A stretch of 64,000 nucleotides of DNA from Hymenobacter sp. BRD128 (GCF_013256625.1 NZ_CP053908.1:3720001-3784000); one strand, 5' to 3'; counted from the first letter of the stretch, positions 43,846-53,651 are shown. A program made the numbers and translations. The notes: generated by a model not told the origin, from the sequence alone.

Positions 43846-44511
43846 TCACTTGGTATCTTTTAAGAGCATAAGCGTTGACAGGCAATTTTGCTGCATGTCT
43901 TCCGTGACGCGGCCGGCTAGCCGCTCTATCACCGGCTGGCTATTACCGTTGGGCCCGTATAACTGCATAATCTGTGGGCCGCGCCTGATGAGGGAGGCAT
44001 TGAATTCTTGGTGAAAAAGCTCGACGCGCTCGGCCGATGACTTGCCTTTGAAAGCCCCGGCGGTTTGCAAAGCGGCTAGCCGCTGGCACAGCTCGTCGCC
44101 CCACGCCTTGATAAACTCGTCCTCACCGGCGGCCGTCTGCCTGAATCGGTTGTAGAGCTGCGTAGCTGCCGGGCAGGCCCGGATGAGCTGCACGGCCACG
44201 GCAGTTGGCAGGTAGGCGCGTAGCTGCTCGTAGGCCCCGGCCACCTTAGCTTGGGCGGCTACTTGCCGGATGGTGGCCACTCGCTTTTCGATGGTTTGGG
44301 AGAGTACTTGCTCAAAGGCAGCCTGCGCCTGTACCGGACTCAGCGTGGCCGTGCTAGGCCCAGCCGCCAGCTGCTGGCAGGCCTCGCCTGCCAGGCTCCG
44401 GGCTAGCTGAGTTTGGCCGGCTACCGTGTCGGCGAGGGCTAGCGATGCGGCTAGGGCGGCCGGGCCTGCGGCAAGGAGCCACAAGCTAGCCACTAAAACG
44501 AGTTGCTTCAT
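43846..44511 (-). CDS. Hypothetical secreted helical protein
   Basis: A 221-residue protein with signal peptide MKQLVLVASLWLLAAGPAALA. The mature part is mainly alpha-helical with four Cys spaced across it (ACQQLA, RACPAATQ, ELCQRLAAL, NCLSTLML), perhaps two disulfides. It shows an internal similarity: GEACQQLAAG near residue 43 and GDELCQRLAALQTAG near 140 each begin a helical unit, suggesting a duplicated domain. No family was recognised. It is 20 bases downstream of the outer-membrane-type gene on the same strand, so the two are likely co-expressed. Confidence 0.6.
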   Translation of the reverse strand: MKQLVLVASLWLLAAGPAALAASLALADTVAGQTQLARSLAGEACQQLAAGPSTATLSPVQAQAAFEQVLSQTIEKRVATIRQVAAQAKVAGAYEQLRAYLPTAVAVQLIRACPAATQLYNRFRQTAAGEDEFIKAWGDELCQRLAALQTAGAFKGKSSAERVELFHQEFNASLIRRGPQIMQLYGPNGNSQPVIERLAGRVTEDMQQNCLSTLMLLKDTK

Positions 44512-44531
44512 GCTACGAAACTACTGCTAGC

Positions 44532-45515
44532 CTACCGCAGCTTGGTTTTGCCAAAGCGGTACGCTACATCCAGGTAGGCCGGATAGATGCCACTGTCGTT
44601 CCGCGAGTTGTAATACAATGCCCCCAGGCTGCCGCTAAAGCGCGGCGAGGCGTAGCGGAGGCCTGCCAGCCCGGCAATGCCGCCGCTGCCATCAAAGCTG
44701 GTGATATACGTTTCGTTGACCACCGAAAACAGGCGCGACACCCGCACGTTGGCCCCGAAAACGCCCACTGGTGAGTTGCCAATGCCGTCGCTACCAAAGC
44801 CATAGCCCAGGCCGAAGGTCACGTTGGTATCGGCCGAGCCATAGGTAGCCAGGCCATAGCCCACGCCGGCGCTGCCACTGCCGCCGCCTACACCCGTAGC
44901 AAAACCGTAGAGCACCCCCGCGCCTACACGAAAGTTATTGCTCACCGGCACGCTGGCTTTGGGCGTGATGGCGATGGCCGGAACGCCAAAAAACGGGATT
45001 ACGGGCACTAGCAGCCCCAGCGAAATATTATCGGTCAGGCCGTAATTGACTCCTAGCAGAAACACGTTGAGCGCCTGCACGTAACCTTCGCCTTGGTACA
45101 GGTTGCGGGCCGTAGGGGCAATGAACATGCGTGTGCCGTTGCCCACGTAATCGAAGCCCCGCCGGGCCTGCTCGGGCGTCTGCGACATGAGCTGCCGCAC
45201 GCTGGCCCGCTGCACCGTAACCAGGCCCAATTCCTTGGTTTCGAAGGTCAGCGTTTGGTCGGTGCTGGCGCGGAGCGTGCCGCTAAACTGCGTGCCCCCA
45301 ACGGTTTCTATACTGTATAGCTGCCCAATAACTTCCGAATGACCGATGACTATGGCCGATGGCAACGCAGTAGCCAGGCGGGCAGGGCTCTCCGGGCTAG
45401 CGGGCAGCGGCTGGGGTGGCTGCGGAGCACCAGGCAAAACCGGCTGCTGGGCAAACCCTGGCCCAACTACCAGACTTAGCAACCCCCACAGTAGTAAGTG
45501 AATACGCATTCGCAA
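44532..45515 (-). CDS. Predicted outer-membrane beta-barrel protein
   Basis: A 327-residue protein with signal peptide MRMRIHLLLWGLLSLVVGPGFA and a Pro-rich linker (about 24-45). Residues 60-110 form a small soluble beta domain (LYSIETVGGTQFSGTLRAS, LGLVTVQRASVRQL). From about 125 to the end it alternates glycine-rich amphipathic strands (FLLGVNYGLTDNISLGLLVP, AGVGYGLATYGSADTNVTFG) and closes with YPAYLDVAYRFGKTKLR, in the manner of an outer-membrane barrel. Its role is unknown. The 220 bases before it (45516-45736) are AT-rich with no gene. Confidence 0.75.
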   Translation of the reverse strand: MRMRIHLLLWGLLSLVVGPGFAQQPVLPGAPQPPQPLPASPESPARLATALPSAIVIGHSEVIGQLYSIETVGGTQFSGTLRASTDQTLTFETKELGLVTVQRASVRQLMSQTPEQARRGFDYVGNGTRMFIAPTARNLYQGEGYVQALNVFLLGVNYGLTDNISLGLLVPVIPFFGVPAIAITPKASVPVSNNFRVGAGVLYGFATGVGGGSGSAGVGYGLATYGSADTNVTFGLGYGFGSDGIGNSPVGVFGANVRVSRLFSVVNETYITSFDGSGGIAGLAGLRYASPRFSGSLGALYYNSRNDSGIYPAYLDVAYRFGKTKLR

Positions 45516-45736
45516 AAGCTGCCAGGGAAATGGTTGGCTGCTTTCACAAAGATGCAGGGCATCTCCTATGCAGTTGCAAAGTTAATTGTTTGACAGTCAG
45601 ACACTAAATCAGGCACTTTCCGATGTATTTTCCCACACACCGGCCATACACAATTAGTTGATGAATAATTGATTAAGCTGCGTCGCTGGCTTTTTTACCG
45701 TGTCAAAAATCTGACTTTTGGAGCATTCAGGCAGCT

Positions 45737-46705
45737 CTACCCGCGCCAGCTGCCGGTGCTCGGTGGGCGACCGGTAGCTTTTTCGGTGGCCGATTCGCCG
45801 GCCGGCACTTCCTTTAATTCGACGCGCACGGCGTAGGAGCGGGGCTGCACCTTCTGCCCATAGGCATCGGCAAACTCCTGGGTAAACTCGGCGCCGAAAA
45901 ATAGGATGAGCGAGGAATAATAAATCCAGACCAGCAGCACAATGGCCGAGCCCGCCGCCCCAAATGCCGAGCCAGGGTCTGATTTAGATATGTAAAAGGA
46001 AATCAGATATTTACCCAGGATAAACAGCACCGCCGTGATGAAAGCCCCGATGCCCACGTCGCGCCAGCGGATAATGGCATCGGGCAAGAACCGGTATATC
46101 ATCCCGAAGAGCAGCGTCGTCACCACCAGCGACAAACTCACATCGACCAGCTTGATGGCGATGAGCCCCACATCGGGCAGTAGCCGCTGCAAATAGCCGG
46201 TAAATACGCTCAGCAACGCGCTCACTACGAAGGAAGTAAGCAACAGCAAAGCCACGCTCAGGATAAGGCCGAACGAGAGCACGCGCTGCCGCAGGTACTG
46301 CCCAATGCCAATGCCCTCGGTCTTCACCTTGAGGTTCCAGATGTCGTTGATGCTGTCTTGCAGCGTCACGAAAAAGGTGGTGGCCGCAAAAATGAGCGTA
46401 CCCACGCCGATGGTGGTGGCTAGCCCGCCCTTCTGCTGTAAAGTGAACTTGGCAATGCTTTCTTGCAAAAAAGCGGCTGCGTCGGCGCCCACCAGCCCCT
46501 TTATTTGGCCGTAAATCTGCCCAGTGAGCGCCTCGCCGCCATACACGGCGCTGGCCAACGTAATGACGATGAGCAGCAGCGGCGGCAGCGAGAAAATGGT
46601 GTAGTACGACAGCGCCGCCGCGTGGCGAAAGGCGTTGTTGTTGCTGAATTCGGTAGCCGTGGCTTTGACCAGCGAAAGAATGTCGGAAAACTGATAGCGC
46701 GCCAT
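45737..46705 (-). CDS. YihY/BrkB family membrane protein
   Basis: A 322-residue inner-membrane protein of the YihY/virulence factor BrkB family. The signature NAFRHAAALSYYTIFSLPPLLLIV (about 23-46) is split over the first helix, and five further helices follow to about 270 (VLSFGLILSVALLLLTSFVV, YKFLPDAIIRWRDVGIGAFI-like region, AIVLLVWIYYSSLILFFGAE). The cytoplasmic C-terminal tail is short and basic then Gly/Ser-rich. The old name ribonuclease BN is wrong for this family. Function is undetermined. It is a single gene. Confidence 0.92.
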   Translation of the reverse strand: MARYQFSDILSLVKATATEFSNNNAFRHAAALSYYTIFSLPPLLLIVITLASAVYGGEALTGQIYGQIKGLVGADAAAFLQESIAKFTLQQKGGLATTIGVGTLIFAATTFFVTLQDSINDIWNLKVKTEGIGIGQYLRQRVLSFGLILSVALLLLTSFVVSALLSVFTGYLQRLLPDVGLIAIKLVDVSLSLVVTTLLFGMIYRFLPDAIIRWRDVGIGAFITAVLFILGKYLISFYISKSDPGSAFGAAGSAIVLLVWIYYSSLILFFGAEFTQEFADAYGQKVQPRSYAVRVELKEVPAGESATEKATGRPPSTGSWRG

Positions 46706-46820
46706 CCAGGTAGCTGTTGGGGTACCGGCTAGCGGCTAGGTAGCTGCTGCCCGGCACGAAGTACTAGCCTCCATACGGGCGGCGCAACATTTTGCCCGAA
46801 AAGTGCCCGAATAAATTCGG

Positions 46821-47576
46821 CTAGCCCGCGTGCAGCGTCCAGCTCCGCGTCTGGGTGGGGCAGTAGTGCAGGGCAGTGGCCAGCTCGGCATCGTCGCGAA
46901 ACTGCAACTGGTGCAATATCTTGGCTTCTACACTTACTGTCAATTCTTTAGCCACAAAAGGCCAGGGGCTTACCACTAGGGGCGTGCCCGGCCCGGCCGG
47001 CTGCCGCACCAGGTGCGCCGTGCGGTGGCCGTTGCCCAGCGGGTCGGGATAAATTTCGACGGCGCGGCCCATCTCAGGCACCTCATTGCGGCACAGGATG
47101 AGCGACAGCCGGTCGCACCAGTGCAGCAGGTCGTAGGCCTGGGCCGCCTGGGCCTTGGTCAAACTCAACTCCTTGAGCCAGCGCTCCTGGCGCGCGCGCA
47201 GCTCGTCGAGAAAGCTGGTAATTTCGGCACTGCTGCCGCGTAGCGACTCGTACAGGGTGCTCAGGTGCATGCTCGTGAGCAGGCTGCGCCAGCGCCCCTG
47301 AAAGCGCGCCGCGTGCAACACCTTCGTAGCCTGCTCGATAGAAAAAGCCTGCTGCGTGAAATTGGCCGGGGCGCCGGCCGGCGTGAGGCCGTGGTGGCCG
47401 CCGCGCCCGTGCCAGGCATCCTGCTCATCGTCATGCTGCGCGGTGGCCGCCAGCAGGCCCACCCAGCGGTCGGGGGCCAGAAAAGGCGGCCAGTGCCAAG
47501 CCAGCTGCGTTGCTAACAAAGCGTGGGCTTGTTGGTAGATTATCTGCCAGCCGGTGGGAATGGGGTTGACTATCAT
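46821..47576 (-). CDS. DUF3891 family protein
   Basis: A 251-residue protein that begins MIVNPIPTGWQIIYQQAHAL, the start pattern of DUF3891, and continues with AWHWPPFLAPDRW, AATAQHDDEQDAWH and AQAYDLLHWCDRLSLILCRN. Conserved His and Asp residues (QHDDEQD, HWCDRLS) resemble those of HD-type metal hydrolases, though this is only suggestive. I start at 47576, where the conserved N-terminus begins, instead of at 47738. No partner gene is adjacent; terC is divergent. Function is unknown. Confidence 0.8.
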   Translation of the reverse strand: MIVNPIPTGWQIIYQQAHALLATQLAWHWPPFLAPDRWVGLLAATAQHDDEQDAWHGRGGHHGLTPAGAPANFTQQAFSIEQATKVLHAARFQGRWRSLLTSMHLSTLYESLRGSSAEITSFLDELRARQERWLKELSLTKAQAAQAYDLLHWCDRLSLILCRNEVPEMGRAVEIYPDPLGNGHRTAHLVRQPAGPGTPLVVSPWPFVAKELTVSVEAKILHQLQFRDDAELATALHYCPTQTRSWTLHAG

Positions 47577-47705
47577 GCGTAGATGCCGGGATTTTGTCGC
47601 AGTTTTGGGGCCGTTTACGCTAAAAAGAGGAAGCTGGACCACAAAATTGGTATTGGTTGCGCAATAGCGATTCTTTCCTTCCTCTAAATTTTGCGCGCTT
47701 GTTTT

Positions 47706-48469
47706 ATGTACGTCCAGTTGCAGGATATTCTTGACCACCCACTGCCTTCGCTGGCCGTGGTGGGAAATTTGATAATCATCGAGAGCCTGCTTTCGGTGGA
47801 TAATGCCGCCGTGCTCGCCACGCTGGTGGGCGACCTGCCCGCCGCCCAGCGCAAGCAGGCACTGCGCTACGGCATTTTTGGGGCCTACTTGTTTCGGGGG
47901 TTGTGCCTGGTATTTGCCTCCTACTTGGTAGGCTTTTGGTTTCTGAAGCCGCTGGGGGCCTTTACTTACTTTATCTGTGCTTCAATTACTTCCGCACTAC
48001 TAAGACCGAGGAAGACGAGTCACCCGATAAGCAGAAGAGCTGGCTCTACCGCAGCACCATCGGGCTGCTCGGCCCCTTCTGGGCCACCGTGGCAGTGATT
48101 GAGCTGATGGATGTGGCTTTTTCCATTGACAACGTGTTTGCGGTGGTGGCGTTTAGCAACAATCTCATCCTCATTATAGTGGGCGTATTCATCGGCATCC
48201 TGGCCATGCGGCTGGTGGCGCAGGCCTTTGTGGGGCTGATGGGCAAATACCCCTTTCTCGAAACCTCGGCTTTTGTGGTCATCGGTGTGCTGGGGCTCAA
48301 GCTGCTGCTGTCGCTGCTCGAACACTTCGCGCCGGGCCACCCGGTCAGCGACTTTCTCGACAGCGACCTCGCCGATGCGGGCCTCACGGTGCTCACGATT
48401 GCTACGTTTGGAGTACCGCTGCTCACCTCGCGGCTGCTGGGCTGGCCACGGCGGCTGGGCAGCCAGTAG
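47706..48469 (+). pseudogene. TerC family membrane protein, apparent frameshift
   Basis: A TerC-type integral membrane protein of about 254 residues split over two frames. The first frame (47706 to about 47955) has NLIIIESLLSVDNAAVLATL, one of the paired acidic metal-binding motifs; the second (about 47957-48469) has YFRTTKTEEDESPDKQ, ELMDVAFSIDNVFAVVAFS, the other motif, and further helices. The break lies in a G5 run at 47954-47958: LKPLG then continues as GLYLLYLCFNYF only if one G is added. TerC proteins are linked to metal export, particularly manganese, during protein export. All domains are intact after correction, so a sequence error or a recent mutation is likelier than old decay. 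Confidence 0.85.
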
Positions 48470-48486
48470 CCTAGCCCCTTGTTCCC

Positions 48487-49398
48487 ATGCCCGACCCTAG
48501 CGGCAGTACTCCCGACATGCTTGGCCGGCCCGTGCCCCTCACCGTGCGCCTGCCCGACGGCCGCCGCCTGGGCCTCACGCGCTACGGCGACCCTAGCCAC
48601 CCGGTGGCGGTGTTTCACCACGGCTTCGGCTCCAGCAGCCTCGAGCTGCCGCCCGCCCCGGTGCTGCTGGCTAGCCTGGGCTTGCAGGTATTGGCGCTCG
48701 ACCGGCCCGGCGTGGGCCAGAGCGACGTGTACCGCCGCCACACGTTTGCCACGTTTGCCGCCGAAACCGTGGCGGTGCTCGACGCGCTGGGCATCGCCGG
48801 GCCGGTGGGCGTGCTGGGCTGGTCGGTGGGCGGCGTGCACGCGCAGGCGCTGGCCGCGCTCTACCCGGCGCGCGTGGCGGCGGTGCACCTGCTGAGCACC
48901 TGCCTGCCGCTGGGCGAGCCGGCCTGCTACCAGCACCTCTCCCCCACCTGGAAATTTCTGCGCTGGGGCCAGCTCGGCTTTCCGTGGCTGAACCGCACTA
49001 CCTTCTTGTGGCTGAGCCGGCAGTGGGCGCGCCACCCCGACCGCACCATCGCCGGGTTTATCTGCCTCCTGCGCCCCGCCGAGCGCCGGGTGACGCAGGA
49101 GTTTCGGGCGCTGCTGCGCGATGCGGCTAGGCAGGGCTTTGCCCACGCCGGCCGGGGCGTCTACGACGATGCCCAGGCGTGGTGCCGGCCGCCGGGCTTT
49201 CGCATCGAAGCCATTCGGGCGCCCACCACGCTCTGGCACGGCGCGGCCGATGGCGTGTGGGCGCCCAGCAATATTCCGTACTTGGCTAGCCGCATTGTGG
49301 GCGCCCGGCTGCACCTGCTGCCCGGCCAGGGCCACATGCTGTATCTCGAAAACTGGGCAGAAATTCTGACCCAGCTCCGGGCCGAAATGCCGGCGTGA
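48487..49398 (+). CDS. Alpha/beta hydrolase
   Basis: A 303-residue alpha/beta-fold hydrolase. The oxyanion region is VAVFHHGFGSSSLE (about 40-53), the strand-loop LDRPGVGQSDVYRR follows, and the nucleophile elbow is LGWSVGGVHAQALA with Ser at about 116 (G-W-S-V-G). A catalytic Asp or Glu is likely in WHGAADGVWAPSNIPYLA and the His in LPGQGHMLYLENW (about 280). The cap region has Trp/Arg-rich helices. The substrate cannot be inferred. It starts 17 bases after terC on the same strand and ends 22 bases before the convergent tdh gene. Confidence 0.88.
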   Translation: MPDPSGSTPDMLGRPVPLTVRLPDGRRLGLTRYGDPSHPVAVFHHGFGSSSLELPPAPVLLASLGLQVLALDRPGVGQSDVYRRHTFATFAAETVAVLDALGIAGPVGVLGWSVGGVHAQALAALYPARVAAVHLLSTCLPLGEPACYQHLSPTWKFLRWGQLGFPWLNRTTFLWLSRQWARHPDRTIAGFICLLRPAERRVTQEFRALLRDAARQGFAHAGRGVYDDAQAWCRPPGFRIEAIRAPTTLWHGAADGVWAPSNIPYLASRIVGARLHLLPGQGHMLYLENWAEILTQLRAEMPA

Positions 49399-49420
49399 TG
49401 ACTTGGATTAGCCGATGTCG

Positions 49421-50413
49421 CTAGGCCTCTACCGGCTCGCGCAGGTGGGCCAGCATGTCGTGGGTCATCCTGGCCAGGTCGTAGCCGGGCACCCAGCCCC
49501 AGTCCTGGCGGGCGGCGGTGTCGTCGATGCTAGCCGGCCACGAGTCGGCAATGGCCTGGCGGCCATCGGGCTTGTAGGTGACGTGGAAGCCCGGCATTTC
49601 CTGCCGGATGCTGGCCGTGATTTCCTGGGGCGAGAAGCTCATGGCGCCCAGGTTGTAGCTGGTGCGTACCTTGATGCTTTCGGCCGGGGCGTGCATGAGG
49701 TCGAGCGTGGCCTTTAGGGCGTCGGGCATGTACATCATGGGCAGGTAGGTATCGGGCTTGAGGAAGCACTCGAAGTCCTCGCCGGCCACGGCCTTGTGGT
49801 AGATGTCCACGGCGTAGTCGGTGGTGCCGCCGCCGGGCAGGCTCTTATAGCCAATGAGGCCGGGGTAGCGCAGGCTGCGCACGTCGAGGCCGTGGTGGCG
49901 GTGGTACCACTCGCACCACTGCTCGCCGGCCAGCTTGCTGATGCCGTACACCGTGTTGGGGTTCATTACCGTGACCTGCGGGGTGCGCGCGCGGGGCGTG
50001 TCGGGGCCAAACACGGCAATGGAGCTGGGCCAGTACACCTGCGGCACCCGGTACTGCACGGCCAGGTTCAGCACGTTCAGCAGGCCATCCATATTAAGCT
50101 TCCAGGCAAACATCGGGTCTTTCTCAGCGGTGGCGGAGAGCAAGGCCGCGAGGTGATATATCTGCACCGGCCGATACTGCTGCACTAGGGCTTCAAGGCG
50201 CGGCTTGTCTAGCACGTCGAGCAGCTCGAATGGGCCGCCGGCTAGGGCCGCTGGGTCTTTAGGCGGGCGCACATCGGCGGCCACCACTGCTTCGGGCGCG
50301 TAGCGTTGGCGCAGGGCAGCGGTCAGCTCCAGACCAAGCTGGCCGCAGGCGCCAATAACGAGGACGGTTCCGGGTGTTCGGGGGGTGGCAGTATCGCCGG
50401 GCGTGGTTTCCAT
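49421..50413 (-). CDS. tdh: L-threonine 3-dehydrogenase, SDR type
   Basis: A 330-residue extended short-chain dehydrogenase. The NAD loop is VIGACGQLGLELTAAL (about 18-33), the catalytic pair is YGISK (about 158-162), with WPSSIAVFGPDTPR and RYPGLIGYKSLPGGGTTDYA around it. The combination with GGGTTDYAVDIYHKA and MYMPDALKATLDLM matches SDR-type threonine dehydrogenases, which are NAD-dependent, zinc-free and differ from the E. coli enzyme. kbl at 52.4 kb encodes the next step of threonine breakdown. The ATG at 50413 is used; a minus-strand TATCTTTG box at 50459-50466 supports it. Confidence 0.88.
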   Translation of the reverse strand: METTPGDTATPRTPGTVLVIGACGQLGLELTAALRQRYAPEAVVAADVRPPKDPAALAGGPFELLDVLDKPRLEALVQQYRPVQIYHLAALLSATAEKDPMFAWKLNMDGLLNVLNLAVQYRVPQVYWPSSIAVFGPDTPRARTPQVTVMNPNTVYGISKLAGEQWCEWYHRHHGLDVRSLRYPGLIGYKSLPGGGTTDYAVDIYHKAVAGEDFECFLKPDTYLPMMYMPDALKATLDLMHAPAESIKVRTSYNLGAMSFSPQEITASIRQEMPGFHVTYKPDGRQAIADSWPASIDDTAARQDWGWVPGYDLARMTHDMLAHLREPVEA

Positions 50414-50458
50414 GAAATACAAAAACGGGTGAGGGAGGGGGTGGGATAGCGCGTGCCG

Positions 50459-50466
50459 CAAAGATA
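50459..50466 (-). promoter_or_regulatory. Putative minus-7 box for tdh
   Basis: TATCTTTG on the minus strand matches TAnnTTTG and would place the start point about 42 bases before the tdh ATG. It lies within the longer open reading upstream of 50413, and so argues for the shorter protein. Confidence 0.4.
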
Positions 50467-50537
50467 CGGCCAGGGCCAGGGCTGGGGTTTGAGGCCGCGT
50501 GCAACGCGGACTATCGCCCCGTGTATCTTTCCGGTCT

Positions 50538-51632
50538 ATGACCAGGTGTCTACTCTTTATCCTCACGCTTTTGACCTCTCTTGGCAACTCTCAGCCTGGC
50601 TTTGCACAGGCCCCGCCTTCGCCCTACCGCAACCTCATTATGAAGGGCGGCGGCATCCGGGGCATTGCCTACGGCGGGGCATTGCAGGAGCTGGAAAGCC
50701 GGGGCGTGCTGGCCCGCATCGAGCGGGTGGGCGGCACTTCGGCGGGCGCTATTCAGGCGGCGCTGCTGGCGGTGGGCTACTCGGCCCAGGAGATTATCAA
50801 CGTGGTGAACGCCACGCCCGTGCAGCGCCTCAACGACGGTCGGTTCATCTTCCTCGGCGGCACGCACCGGCTGGTGAAGCAGTACGGCTGGTACCGGGGC
50901 GACGAGTTTGCGCGCTACCTCAGCGAGCTGGTGGCCCGCAAAACCCAGCGGCCCGGCCTCACCCTAGGCGAGCTGCACGCTCTGGCCCTGGCGCAGCCCG
51001 GCCACTTCCGCGACCTCTACACTACCGGCACCAACCTCACCACCCAGCGCACGCAGGTGTTCAGCTACGAAACCAACCCCACCATGCGCGTGGCCGACGC
51101 CGTGCGCATCAGCATGAGCATTCCGCTCTATTTCCGGGCCGTGCTGCTCGATGCCCAGAACAACGTCATCACCGGCCAGCCGGCGCCCGGCCAATCGGTG
51201 CAGGTGCTCGTCGATGGCGGCCTGCTGGCTAATTATCCCATCGACCTCTTTGACTACCCGCGCTACCTGCCGGCTAGCCTCGCCGCCACCGCCCGGCCCG
51301 ATGCGCGCGGCCACGTCTACAACCCCGAAACGCTGGGCCTGCGCCTCGACCGCGCCGAGCAGATTGCCTGCGACACCGCCGCCACCGGCCGCCAGCAGCT
51401 CGCCCCCTACGCCGTTACCGACTTCAATTCCTACGTGGGCGCCCTCTACACCGTGGCCCTCGAAAACCTCAATCCCATGCAGGCGGCCGACTGGCAGCGC
51501 ACCATCAGCATCAATTTCCTGGGGTTCGGCCCGAAGATTAAGCGGATTTCCGCTGCGCAAAAGCAGCAGCTCATGGCCAGTGGCCGGGCCGGCGTGCAGG
51601 CGTTTTTTGCCGCGCGCGGCAAGCTCCGGTAG
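50538..51632 (+). CDS. Patatin-like phospholipase, secreted
   Basis: A 364-residue patatin-family lipid acyl hydrolase with a signal peptide (MTRCLLFILTLLTSLGNS). The oxyanion hole is MKGGGIRGIAYGGAL (about 35-49), the catalytic Ser is in GGTSAGAIQAA (GxSxG at about 66-70), and the catalytic Asp is in VLVDGGLLANYP (DGG at about 225). Both dyad residues are therefore present. A C-terminal part of about 110 residues is not conserved. Such enzymes cleave phospholipid or other acyl esters in the periplasm or outside. I chose the ATG at 50538, preceded by TATCTTTC, a one-off match to the promoter box. Confidence 0.93.
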   Translation: MTRCLLFILTLLTSLGNSQPGFAQAPPSPYRNLIMKGGGIRGIAYGGALQELESRGVLARIERVGGTSAGAIQAALLAVGYSAQEIINVVNATPVQRLNDGRFIFLGGTHRLVKQYGWYRGDEFARYLSELVARKTQRPGLTLGELHALALAQPGHFRDLYTTGTNLTTQRTQVFSYETNPTMRVADAVRISMSIPLYFRAVLLDAQNNVITGQPAPGQSVQVLVDGGLLANYPIDLFDYPRYLPASLAATARPDARGHVYNPETLGLRLDRAEQIACDTAATGRQQLAPYAVTDFNSYVGALYTVALENLNPMQAADWQRTISINFLGFGPKIKRISAAQKQQLMASGRAGVQAFFAARGKLR

Positions 51633-51694
51633 CCGGCGGTAATCCTAGAAGCGGTGAGACGATACTTAAGCTGGCGCTTATAAGGCCAGGTTTT

Positions 51695-52339
51695 ATGAGT
51701 GAGAATACCGTTGCGATAATTGGGCTGCTACTGTTTATAGTAGGCCTGCCGCTGGCCCTTAGTGCGCACGAGCACTTTCAGGCTAAAAAGCTGGCTCGGC
51801 CCGTTGTGCGGTTTGCCTACGATGGCTGGCGGGTGCCAAGCCTGCTCTGGACGCTGTTCCAGACCACTTTTGGCTTAAGTCTGGTAATAGGAGCCGGAGC
51901 CACGCTTGTAACGCTGCAAGCGCCGCTTCTCGCCTTTTTGTTGGCTACGCTCATCCTTCGCGTTGCCTGGTGGCAATTTCCCGCCGTGCGCTTATTCTTG
52001 ACGTATTGGTGGCACGATGGCCGCGCCGTTCTTGTTTTTGACAAGGCACAAAGGATGGCATTTTATGACAACCGGGTATTTCACCTCAAATTTGCGCTGG
52101 CAGACGTAGTACAGCTTACTTTTTATCATTCGCTTCAAAACCGCGCTGCTAGTGACGATTACAGCTACACGGTGTTGACCTTTATGGACAGCACCGAACT
52201 AGTCGTCTCCAGCCTGCTATGCGATTATGCAAGCCTGGGCACGCTAGTACGCGGTGTGAAAACAACCGCTATGCAACAGAAGTATGCCTGGCTACCTACC
52301 GATTTTTACTCCCGACGTCTATTCGGTTCTTTTCTCTAA
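51695..52339 (+). CDS. Hypothetical membrane protein
   Basis: A 214-residue protein with three predicted membrane helices: residues about 5-24 ([19 protein letters not shown]), about 48-70 ([19 protein letters not shown]) and about 75-90. The C-terminal cytoplasmic half (about 105-214) has a PH-like pattern, [20 protein letters not shown] and [12 protein letters not shown], then [20 protein letters not shown]. No family was recognised. Codons are less GC-biased than in kbl. It ends 26 bases before the kbl start and could share its transcript. Confidence 0.65.
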   Translation: MSENTVAIIGLLLFIVGLPLALSAHEHFQAKKLARPVVRFAYDGWRVPSLLWTLFQTTFGLSLVIGAGATLVTLQAPLLAFLLATLILRVAWWQFPAVRLFLTYWWHDGRAVLVFDKAQRMAFYDNRVFHLKFALADVVQLTFYHSLQNRAASDDYSYTVLTFMDSTELVVSSLLCDYASLGTLVRGVKTTAMQQKYAWLPTDFYSRRLFGSFL

Positions 52340-52365
52340 CCGACTACTCCCCTCCCCTACCACCC

Positions 52366-53562
52366 ATGTACGGCACCCTGCAGGCTGACCTTCAGCACCA
52401 ACTTCAAGAAATTAAAGACGCGGGCCTCTATAAGAAAGAGCGCGTGATAACCTCGCCCCAGGGCGCCGAAATCGACACCCAGGAGGCGGGCGAGGTACTC
52501 AACTTCTGCGCCAATAACTACCTGGGCCTCAGCTCGCACCCTGAGGTGGTGAAGGCAGCTAAAGAAACCATCGACTCGCACGGCTACGGCCTGTCGTCGG
52601 TGCGCTTCATCTGCGGCACCCAGGATATTCACAAGGCGCTCGAAGCCAAGCTAGCCGAGTTTCTGGGCACCGAGGATACCATTCTCTACGCGGCGGCTTT
52701 CGACGCCAACGGCGGCGTGTTTGAGCCGCTGTTTGACGAGCGCGATGCCATTATCAGCGACGCCCTCAACCACGCCAGCATCATCGACGGCGTGCGCCTA
52801 TGCAAGGCCAAGCGCTACCGCTACACCCACAACGACATGGCCGACCTGGAAAAGCAGCTCCAGGACGCCGTGGCCGCCGGCATGCGCCACCGCATCATCG
52901 TCACCGATGGCTCGTTTTCGATGGACGGCACCATTGCGCAATTAGATAAAATCTGCGACCTGGCCGACCAGTACGACGCGCTGGTGATGATAGACGAGTG
53001 CCACTCGATGGGCTTTTTGGGCAGAACCGGCCGCGGCACCCACGAGTACCGCAACGTGATGGGCCGCGTCGACATCATTACCGGCACGCTGGGCAAGGCG
53101 CTGGGCGGTGCGATGGGCGGCTTCACGAGCGGCCGCAAGGAGATTATCGAAATCCTGCGCCAGCGCTCGCGGCCGTATCTGTTCTCGAATACCCTGGCGC
53201 CGGCCATTGTGGGGGCCAGCCTGCGCGTGCTGGAGCTGCTGACCGAAAGCACTACCCTGCGCGACCAGCTCGAAGAAAATACCAAGTACTTCCGCGCGCA
53301 AATGACGGCCGCCGGCTTCGACATCACGCCCGGCGAGCACCCCATCGTGCCCGTCATGCTCTACGATGCCAAGCTGGCCCAGAACTTTGCGGCCCGCATG
53401 CTCGACGAAGGTATCTACGTGGTGGGCTTTTACTACCCCGTAGTGCCACAGGGCAAGGCCCGCATCCGGGTGCAGCTGAGCGCGGCCCACACCCGCCCGC
53501 AGCTCGAAAAGGCCGTGGCGGCCTTCACCAAAGTAGGCAAGGAGCTAGGCGTGCTGAAGTAA
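52366..53562 (+). CDS. kbl: Glycine C-acetyltransferase (2-amino-3-ketobutyrate CoA ligase)
   Basis: A 398-residue PLP enzyme of the alpha-oxoamine synthase family. It splits 2-amino-3-ketobutyrate with CoA to glycine and acetyl-CoA. Signatures: [20 protein letters not shown] (about 43-62), [43 protein letters not shown] and the PLP Lys in [16 protein letters not shown] (about 240-255). The start at 52366 ([10 protein letters not shown]) is the family's normal start. With tdh 2 kb away it completes threonine degradation. Confidence 0.96.
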   Translation: MYGTLQADLQHQLQEIKDAGLYKKERVITSPQGAEIDTQEAGEVLNFCANNYLGLSSHPEVVKAAKETIDSHGYGLSSVRFICGTQDIHKALEAKLAEFLGTEDTILYAAAFDANGGVFEPLFDERDAIISDALNHASIIDGVRLCKAKRYRYTHNDMADLEKQLQDAVAAGMRHRIIVTDGSFSMDGTIAQLDKICDLADQYDALVMIDECHSMGFLGRTGRGTHEYRNVMGRVDIITGTLGKALGGAMGGFTSGRKEIIEILRQRSRPYLFSNTLAPAIVGASLRVLELLTESTTLRDQLEENTKYFRAQMTAAGFDITPGEHPIVPVMLYDAKLAQNFAARMLDEGIYVVGFYYPVVPQGKARIRVQLSAAHTRPQLEKAVAAFTKVGKELGVLK

Positions 53563-53651
53563 GCGCGGCGCCGGAACTTCGGAAAACCAGGAGGTTAGCT
53601 ATTCCCTGCCGGTTTACCGTAGAATAGGCTTCACTCTACTTCTTCACCGCT

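Noticed and set aside
48046..49335. A 429-residue open frame on the minus strand
   Set aside because: It runs antisense across terC and the alpha/beta hydrolase, both of which have clear motifs; its composition is Arg/Ala/Gly-rich and unlike a protein.
50453..51232. A 259-residue plus-strand open frame
   Set aside because: It overlaps the patatin gene in another frame; the patatin frame has signal peptide, GGGIRG, GTSAG and DGG motifs.
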